Shown: positions 58,632-64,000 of the stretch, in pieces
Layout of the letters: the number at the start of each line of letters is the position of its first letter
Numbering within the stretch: the stretch's first letter is position 1
Assembly: GCA_012842395.1 (NCBI GenBank)
Contig: DUSX01000003.1
Span: 1 to 64,000, forward strand
DNA length: 64,000 nucleotides
Reading direction: 5' to 3'
Origin: Bacillota bacterium
GTDB lineage: Bacteria; Bacillota; SHA-98; UBA4971
The notes under the pieces: generated by a model
Databases searched by the model: none
The model's input: the letters and a program-made list of their open reading frames with translations, nothing else
Told to the model about the DNA's origin: nothing
Program-made: the position numbers and the translations under genes

Positions 58632-59848
58632 AACGACACCGCGGTGGCACGCAGGGACGAAACGATGTCCATCGTGTCCCTGGCGATAACGAGTTCCTCG
58701 TTTGTGGGGATGACAAGCACCTTCACCGCCGAGCCTTCCGCTGAGATATCGGCCTCCTTGCCCCTTATCTCGTTTTTCGCGAGGTCGATCTTCACTCCCA
58801 GGAACCCGAGTCCTTCGCACACCCTGCGCCGCAGGAGTGGCGAATTCTCGCCGATCCCCGCTGTGAAGACGATGACGTCCACGCCGTTCATGGCCGCCGC
58901 GTATGCTCCTATGTACTTGCGAACGCGGTATTCATAGACGTCGAAAGCGTCTTTGGCCCGGGGGTTGCCCTGCGCCATCCCGGCCTCGATCTCCCGCATG
59001 TCGCCGCTCAAGCCGGAAAGCCCCATAAGGCCGCTGTGCTTGTTGAGCATGGCGTTCGCCTCTGCCGGCGTCAACTGCTCTTGCTCCATCACGAAGAACA
59101 CCACGCCTGGATCGAGGTCTCCGCTCCGTGTCCCCATCATGAGTCCTTCGAGAGGGGTGAACCCCATGCTTGTGTCTACGGACTTGCCGCCCTTTACGGC
59201 CGCGATGCTAGCTCCATTTCCAAGATGGCAGCTGACTATTTTCAGGTCCTCCAGAGGTTTTCCGAGGATCTCGGATGCGCGCTGCGCCACGTACCTGTGT
59301 GAGGTCCCGTGAAAGCCGTATCTCCGCACCTTATAGCGCTGGTAAAGCACATATGGGATGGCGTACAGGAACGCCTGCCGGGGCATCGTGGAGTGGAAGG
59401 CCGTGTCGAACACCGCCACCTGAGGCACGCCGGGCATGAGCGCCTCTGCTGCTGCAATGCCTGTGAGATTCGGGGGGTTGTGAAGGGGTGCAAGGTCAAT
59501 GCAGTCGCGTAGCGCTTTCTTGACCTCCTCTGTGATGAGAACAGAGCCTGTAAAAGCCTCGCCGCCGTGGACCACGCGATGGCCGACAGCTCCGATCTCA
59601 CTGACATCGCGGATGACACCGTGCTCTTGGTGGGTGAGCATATCCAAGACCTTGCTGATGGCGGTGGTGTGGTCGAGGACGGGGCCGACCTGCTTGACAG
59701 GTTGCCGTCCTTCGGGCCGGTGCGTCAAGATCGCATCGTCCGAGCCGATGCGCTCGACGAGGCCCTTTGCCATTACTGATTCATCATCCATGTTGAAGAG
59801 CTGGTACTTTACGGATGAGCTACCGCAATTAAGGACGAATATCTTCAT
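58628..59848 (-). CDS. ackA: Acetate kinase
   Basis: A 406-residue enzyme that makes ATP and acetate from acetyl phosphate. Family motifs are complete: [93 protein letters not shown] and [17 protein letters not shown]. Length is standard. AGGAGGC precedes ATG 59848. It lies 44 bases behind hbd on the same strand, which points to a fermentation operon. No pta gene is in the window. Confidence 0.97.
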   Translation of the reverse strand: MKIFVLNCGSSSVKYQLFNMDDESVMAKGLVERIGSDDAILTHRPEGRQPVKQVGPVLDHTTAISKVLDMLTHQEHGVIRDVSEIGAVGHRVVHGGEAFTGSVLITEEVKKALRDCIDLAPLHNPPNLTGIAAAEALMPGVPQVAVFDTAFHSTMPRQAFLYAIPYVLYQRYKVRRYGFHGTSHRYVAQRASEILGKPLEDLKIVSCHLGNGASIAAVKGGKSVDTSMGFTPLEGLMMGTRSGDLDPGVVFFVMEQEQLTPAEANAMLNKHSGLMGLSGLSGDMREIEAGMAQGNPRAKDAFDVYEYRVRKYIGAYAAAMNGVDVIVFTAGIGENSPLLRRRVCEGLGFLGVKIDLAKNEIRGKEADISAEGSAVKVLVIPTNEELVIARDTMDIVSSLRATAVSF

Positions 59849-59892
59849 GGCGCCGCCTCCTGCTGGGTGTTGCGATTTGCTCTAGATTGAGG

Positions 59893-60765
59893 TCATTCGA
59901 TGAGGTTTCCATCTTCGTCATATCTGAAGAATCCCTGGCCTGTCTTGACGCCGAGGTGCCCTCCGCGCACGAGCTTACGGAGCAGGGGGCACGGTCTGAA
60001 CTTGTGGTCCCCAAGGTCGTGGAACAGCCGTTCCATGAAGGTCAGGACTGCATCCAGGCCCATACGGTCGGCGAGTTCAAGCGGCCCTCTTGGGAGGTCA
60101 AAGCCCAGCTTCATGGCGGTATCGATGTCCTTAGCCGATGCCACGCCCTCCATCAGGGCATACATTGCTTCATTCAGGAGCGGCGCGATGAGCCTCGTCG
60201 TCACAAAACCGGGCGACTCGTGCACCTCGACGCCGGTCTTGCCCAGGCTTGCAATGAACTTGCTGGCCTGCGCGAATGTCTCGTCGGATGTTTTGAGCCC
60301 GCGGACGATCTCGACCAACTTGATCCTGGTGACCGGGCTCAGGAAGTGGAGCCCGATGACCTTGTCCGGCCTGCTCGTGGCAGCCGCAAGCTCGGTTACG
60401 CTCAGAGTGGACGTATTCGTCGCAAACACCACATGAGCCGTGCAAAGGTCATCGAGGGCCCTGAGTACCTCCTTCTTCACTTCGGGGTCCTCGGTGACCG
60501 CCTCAATTACAAGGTCGGCCGGTGCGATGCTGGCGAGTTGAAACGCGGGCCGGATGCGGCCGAGGGTAAGCCTCTTTTCCGCCTCGGTGATGGCCCATTT
60601 CTCCAACCTTTTGTTGAGGCTCCTTTCGATGCGTGCCCGGGCTTCGTTAACGAGTTCCTCGGTGCGGTCCACGAGGATCACTTCGTAGCCCTTTTCCGCA
60701 ACACTCTCTGCAATGCCGCAGCCCATTGTGCCCGCGCCCACGATGCCGACCTTTCGAATTGCCAC
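59893..60765 (-). CDS. hbd: 3-hydroxybutyryl-CoA dehydrogenase
   Basis: A 290-residue enzyme that interconverts acetoacetyl-CoA and 3-hydroxybutyryl-CoA. The Rossmann start [28 protein letters not shown] is followed by [38 protein letters not shown], where the catalytic His lies in [26 protein letters not shown] and [31 protein letters not shown] before GTG 60765 is preferred to ATG 60792. It is followed by ackA. No crotonase or thiolase gene is nearby, so its pathway partners are elsewhere. Confidence 0.94.
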   Translation of the reverse strand: MAIRKVGIVGAGTMGCGIAESVAEKGYEVILVDRTEELVNEARARIERSLNKRLEKWAITEAEKRLTLGRIRPAFQLASIAPADLVIEAVTEDPEVKKEVLRALDDLCTAHVVFATNTSTLSVTELAAATSRPDKVIGLHFLSPVTRIKLVEIVRGLKTSDETFAQASKFIASLGKTGVEVHESPGFVTTRLIAPLLNEAMYALMEGVASAKDIDTAMKLGFDLPRGPLELADRMGLDAVLTFMERLFHDLGDHKFRPCPLLRKLVRGGHLGVKTGQGFFRYDEDGNLIE

Positions 60766-60976
60766 AGCCCGATGACCTCCCGCGTTCGCCATATCATGTT
60801 TATCTACATCAGCGTATCAACGACGGCGAATGAGCAACTCCGAAGCTGACACGATGCCTCGTCGGAGACAGTGGGTTCGCCTGCCGGCTGTCGTCCCCAC
60901 TCCACACGCAACTTCCGACAAGCCTGGGCTTGGTCATCCACACATACCACTGGTACCGGAGTAGTTACCCATACCA
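60766..60976. promoter_or_regulatory. Upstream region of hbd
   Basis: On the minus strand TTGATA and CATGAT, 16 bases apart and about 40-65 bases before the hbd start, form a weak promoter candidate. No gene is present. Confidence 0.35.
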
Positions 60977-61040
60977 ACCAGCTGCCGCCGCCGTCGAGAA
61001 GACGAAAACGGCAGCCACAGGATGAAAACGGGCAACCACC
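60977..61040 (+). repeat. Dispersed repeat family 2, copy C
   Basis: It has the core CCAGCTGCCGCCGCCGTCG, then AGAAGACGAAAACGGCAGCC and ACAGGATGAAAACGGGCAACC. It shares 18 of 19 core bases with copy B, and the GAAAAC-GGCA element appears twice. The region from here to 61534 holds no gene. Confidence 0.7.
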
Positions 61041-61534
61041 GGTCATTTTCAACGTAACAAGTGAACGACGTCACAATCCCGCGGGGACCACTGCCAACGC
61101 AAACGACCGAGGTCCGCGGCGCTTTCGTCGGCGCGACAGGCAGGCTTGCGTCTGCGCTCCAGCGCCACGATCTCGACGCGCCCAGCCAGAGCCCGTATCG
61201 TCTCAAAACCCTTCTCCATTTTAGACCTAGGGACCCGCCGGGTCAACCTTTCGCAGGCGATTCTCACGTAAAGTACCACAAGTAGAAAATGTTACTGCGC
61301 CCGACGCAGGTGTCGGGGCTTCCATAAGAGGCAAGGGGCGAAAGCAGTCCGTGCCGAGCGGAGCTTGAGAGTCTCGCGCGGCGCCGGGATGCCCGCGGCG
61401 CAGACCCCGACATGGAACGAACAGTCCTGCAGGTGCCGCCACGCCGGGTCGTGGCAAGCGACCCGCGGCGGTCGAGCGTCGAGCACAGAGCGCTAAACCC
61501 AGGAGCTCCGAGGCGATTCTGCTCGTATCCACGA
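61041..61534. other. Gene-free stretch upstream of the PEPCK-like gene
   Basis: Frames on both strands cross it, including a minus-strand frame at 61227-61745, but none resembles a protein family, and that frame runs over the promoter and start of the next gene. Nothing else was identified. Confidence 0.4.
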
Positions 61535-61563
61535 TTGACACTGGTAGACGCTTAACATATAAT
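61535..61563 (+). promoter_or_regulatory. Perfect consensus sigma-A promoter
   Basis: TTGACA (61535-61540) and TATAAT (61558-61563) are separated by exactly 17 bases, the full consensus. The start is near 61570, giving a 50-base leader before ATG 61621. The strength suggests high constitutive expression unless a repressor overlaps it. Confidence 0.9.
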
Positions 61564-61620
61564 GCACCACAAAGGCTGGTGCGGGCGGGGCCGGCCCCCA
61601 GTCCCGGGAGGAAGGACGCG

Positions 61621-63531
61621 ATGTCTAGCATCGTCATTTCTTGGTTGCCGCGGCAGGTTATCATGTCCACGCCCGGCTCGGTTTGCGGGACCACCATGGA
61701 GCTTTTGTCAAGCCGCCCGTTCAAAGAAGTGGTCCGAAGTTTCATTTCCTGGCTTCGGCGGAAGGACTCGCCGCTCCTTGCCCTCTTTGCGGAGCCCGCG
61801 GCGGACTCGTGTTCGTCCGCAGGGCCCTGCCCACGGGATCACGGCGAGGCGGCCACTGCGACTGGAATTGAAGAGGAAGGGCTCTTGGAGAAGAAAGTGG
61901 ACGTGCTCGTCGCCCTCCTTCATGCGCTGGCTGCCTTCCCCCTTGAACAGGCTGCACGGAGCGTGCCTGGCGCAGAAGCTCTCGCCCGAGATCCGCGTTT
62001 GCTGCACGAGTTCGTGGAAGCGCTGTACGACTATTGGCGCCGCTTTAACCGCTTTCTCGTTTGTTACTCCGAGCATTCCGAACCAGGCGCGCGAGCCGGC
62101 GCGGTAGCCGGCGCAGGCCCCGCTCTCGGCTCGGGGTTCGGCCTTGGCCTCGATCGGAGGCCCTACCGGACGTTCAACGATACTGTGGAACAACTCACCC
62201 ACGTGGTGAGGGCTGCGTACCGCGATGTGTGCGAGAACATCACGGGGGACCACCCGCGTATCTACCGCCAGGTGGCTGCCGGAGCCCAGGTCGGCCTCAT
62301 CGCCGTGCCGAAGGATTGGCCGTGTCCTGAGGAGTACCGCACACTTCGCAATGTCCGCTTCATCCGGCAAGTGCTCATCGACCCGCCTCTCATCATCGAT
62401 CCCCCGATGAATAAGCGGACAGGCGAGTTTGTCAGAGTGCCCGACAACCCTCTTCTTGGGCTTGCGTTCAAGGCGGAGGAGTGGCTTTGCTACCCCGCGC
62501 AGGTGGGGCCGGTCGTGGTCTTCGTGTACTTTCATCAAGAGTTTATGGGCCTGGGCTGCTCCCTGGCGAACCTCTTTGAACTTGCCACCGACGAGCAGAT
62601 CAGGCGCGGGCCTGACGCCGTTTTTGCTTTCGGCGTCTCGCCTGAGGCAATGATGAGATTCGGGGAGCTTCCGACAGTCTTCCACGAAGACCGCGCCAAT
62701 GGCCTGCTGGTGGCGGCCATCCCTGGTGAGAACAGGTTCGGGTATTTCGGCTATCTCAAGAAGATGATCCTTACCCTCCACAACGTGCTCGTGATGAAGA
62801 AGCTCGGACGCATGCCTTTCCACGGTGCCATGACGAGGATCGTGATGAAGACCGGGCCGGCGGCCGGCGTCGTGATCATCGGCGACACGGGCACGGGCAA
62901 GTCAGAGTCCCTGGAGGCCTTCCGTGTGCTTGGGCAGGAATACATCCGCGAGCTCAGAGTCATCGCAGATGACATGGGGTCGTTCGAAGTGGCTCAGGAC
63001 GGCAGCATCAGAGGGTATGGCACCGAGATCGGAGCGTTTGTCCGCCTGGACGACCTCCAGCCCGGGTACGCCTTCGACCAGGTGGACCGGGCCATCATAA
63101 TGAGCCCTCACAAGACGAACGCTCGGGCGGTGATCCCCGTCACGAACACAGGCGATATACTGGCCGGGCACCGTGTGGACTACCTCCTTTACGCCAACAA
63201 CTACGAGGAGGTGGACGCAGACCACCCGGTCCTCGAGAGGTTCGGGGACGTCCGGGCGGCGCTTGACGTCTTCCGCGAGGGCGCCGCTATGTCCAAGGGC
63301 ACAACCACCTCTACCGGCCTCGTGCGTGCTTACTTTGCGAACATTTTCGGGCCTCCGCAATACAAGGACATCCACGAGGACCTTGCGGAACGCGTCTTCA
63401 AGGCGGCGTTTGAGCAGGGCGTGTTTGTCGGACAGATCCGCACGAGATTGGGGATCCCGGGCTACGAGCTCGCGGGACCGGAGGCTGCGGCGAGGGCTCT
63501 CTTCGACCTGATCTCCCGCACCGGTCGGTGA
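61621..63531 (+). CDS. PEP carboxykinase/HPr-kinase-like P-loop protein
   Basis: A 636-residue protein. Residues to about 260 are poorly conserved and contain a Gly/Ala-rich linker. The C-terminal half has a PEPCK-type P-loop GDTGTGKSE at 421-429, preceded by KTGPAAGVVII and followed by VIADDMGSFEVAQDGSIRGYGTEIGAFVRLDDLQPG, where the two Asp of the metal/ATP site lie. Canonical PEPCK substrate motifs are not obvious and the protein is longer than the ATP-dependent enzyme (about 530), so the reaction is unknown. GGAGGAAGG sets ATG 61621. It is driven by a perfect promoter and stands alone. Confidence 0.75.
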   Translation: MSSIVISWLPRQVIMSTPGSVCGTTMELLSSRPFKEVVRSFISWLRRKDSPLLALFAEPAADSCSSAGPCPRDHGEAATATGIEEEGLLEKKVDVLVALLHALAAFPLEQAARSVPGAEALARDPRLLHEFVEALYDYWRRFNRFLVCYSEHSEPGARAGAVAGAGPALGSGFGLGLDRRPYRTFNDTVEQLTHVVRAAYRDVCENITGDHPRIYRQVAAGAQVGLIAVPKDWPCPEEYRTLRNVRFIRQVLIDPPLIIDPPMNKRTGEFVRVPDNPLLGLAFKAEEWLCYPAQVGPVVVFVYFHQEFMGLGCSLANLFELATDEQIRRGPDAVFAFGVSPEAMMRFGELPTVFHEDRANGLLVAAIPGENRFGYFGYLKKMILTLHNVLVMKKLGRMPFHGAMTRIVMKTGPAAGVVIIGDTGTGKSESLEAFRVLGQEYIRELRVIADDMGSFEVAQDGSIRGYGTEIGAFVRLDDLQPGYAFDQVDRAIIMSPHKTNARAVIPVTNTGDILAGHRVDYLLYANNYEEVDADHPVLERFGDVRAALDVFREGAAMSKGTTTSTGLVRAYFANIFGPPQYKDIHEDLAERVFKAAFEQGVFVGQIRTRLGIPGYELAGPEAAARALFDLISRTGR

Positions 63532-63665
63532 ATCATCCCGCTTTCCGTATCAAGGATTGCCCCGGAACACGCGAATTGTCACCCAGCTTGAAACGTGCGG
63601 CGCGCCGTCGCCATGTGAGCAGTTTACGGCCCGCGCTGGTGGTGATAGACTCTTCGCGGGAGGGG

Positions 63666-64000
63666 ATGCGCGTGTACAGCAAGGTTGACGAGCGGATCGT
63701 GGACATGCTCGCGGAGATCGTCGGGTCCGAAGCCGTCGTGACCAGCGAGGAAGGCCTGGAGCCGTACTCGCACGACGAAATGCCGGGATGGCGGTTCATG
63801 CCCGAGGTTGTGGTGAAGCCCGGGTCGGTGGACGAGGTAGCGCGCGTGGTTCGACTCGCCGCGCGCGAAAACGTCCCTGTCACCCCGCGCGGCCTTGGGA
63901 CGGGGCTCTCGGGGGGCGCTCTCGCGGTCCATGGGGGCGTCGTCGTGTCAATGGAGAGGATGAACAGGCTCGTCGAGGTGGACCAGGACAACCTCATGGC
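63666..64000 (+). CDS. GlcD-type FAD-binding oxidase, N-terminal part (cut by window)
   Basis: An open frame runs off the window end. It begins VYSKVDERIVDMLAEIVGSE, then YSHDEMPGWRFMPEVVVKPGS and the PCMH FAD-binding motif TPRGLGTGLSGGALAVHGGVV, as in glycolate or D-lactate oxidase subunit GlcD. The enzyme oxidises 2-hydroxy acids and passes electrons to a partner Fe-S subunit that is usually encoded next. GGGAGGGG ends 6 bases before GTG 63672, so that may be the true start rather than ATG 63666. About 112 residues are visible. Confidence 0.9.
   Translation, partial: MRVYSKVDERIVDMLAEIVGSEAVVTSEEGLEPYSHDEMPGWRFMPEVVVKPGSVDEVARVVRLAARENVPVTPRGLGTGLSGGALAVHGGVVVSMERMNRLVEVDQDNLM

Noticed and set aside
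61227-61745. A 172-codon minus-strand frame
   Set aside because: It covers the perfect promoter and start of the PEPCK-like gene and has no recognisable domain.
1-64000. tRNA, rRNA and CRISPR arrays
   Set aside because: No cloverleaf-type TTCGANTC arm with acceptor pairing, no rRNA sequence and no regularly spaced identical repeats with unique spacers were seen by eye; a tRNAscan/CRISPR search would be decisive.

Overview
The window is GC-rich DNA from what looks like a deep-branching, high-GC member of the Bacillota. Signs of this are strong AGGAGG-type ribosome sites, frequent GTG/TTG starts, comFA/comFC, recD2, a DUF421 protein and a Tad locus of Gram-positive style. Several features argue for an outer membrane: two different secretins, an exported beta-barrel protein ending in Phe, and a putative two-component spanin pair. 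The taxonomic reading is inference; no rRNA or tRNA gene was seen in the window.

Layout. 1-11.4 kb: a c-di-GMP-I (GEMM) riboswitch followed by a complete Tad/Flp pilus operon (two Flp pilins, prepilin peptidase, TadE, TadG-like, CpaB, a CpaC secretin with four BON-like repeats, a TadZ/CpaE with an intact receiver domain, TadA, TadB, TadC). 11.5-18.7 kb: DUF192 protein, small multidrug-export-type membrane protein, exported polysaccharide deacetylase, RecD2 helicase, and a coiled-coil protein made of seventeen exact-length 14-residue repeats. 19.5-28.5 kb: a cluster I do not recognise as any named system. It holds two exported proteins sharing a C-terminal domain, an exported protein with two tandem chaperone-like halves, a PilQ-like secretin and an outer-membrane beta-barrel. 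A sigma-54-type promoter match lies in front of it, and a convergent sigma-54 activator gene closes it. This is my best candidate for a new surface or secretion system.

28.5-36 kb: comFA and comFC (divergent), an IS110-family transposase with long non-coding flanks, and copies of a structured dispersed repeat (family 1). 35.3-37.8 kb: a phage-like lysis module (a muramoyl-alanine amidase broken by an in-frame TAG beside its zinc-binding His, a holin-like protein, and inner- and outer-spanin-like proteins). 38-50.6 kb: a LacI regulator, a cytosolic-looking L,D-transpeptidase with LysM, a predicted ABC-class ATPase, and a sugar locus (LacI regulator, GH65 phosphorylase, ABC solute-binding protein and two permeases, no ATPase). 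Two AACGTT-centred operators link that LacI protein to itself and to the phosphorylase.

50.8-64 kb: homoserine dehydrogenase, a small barrel-sandwich protein, alkaline phosphatase, DUF421 protein, an ABC-2 transporter pair (the permease shows two compensating frame shifts), an hbd-ackA fermentation operon, a PEPCK/HPr-kinase-like P-loop protein behind a perfect sigma-A promoter, and the start of a GlcD-type FAD oxidase cut by the window end.

Two dispersed structured repeat families (four and three copies) sit in intergenic DNA, mostly behind gene 3' ends.
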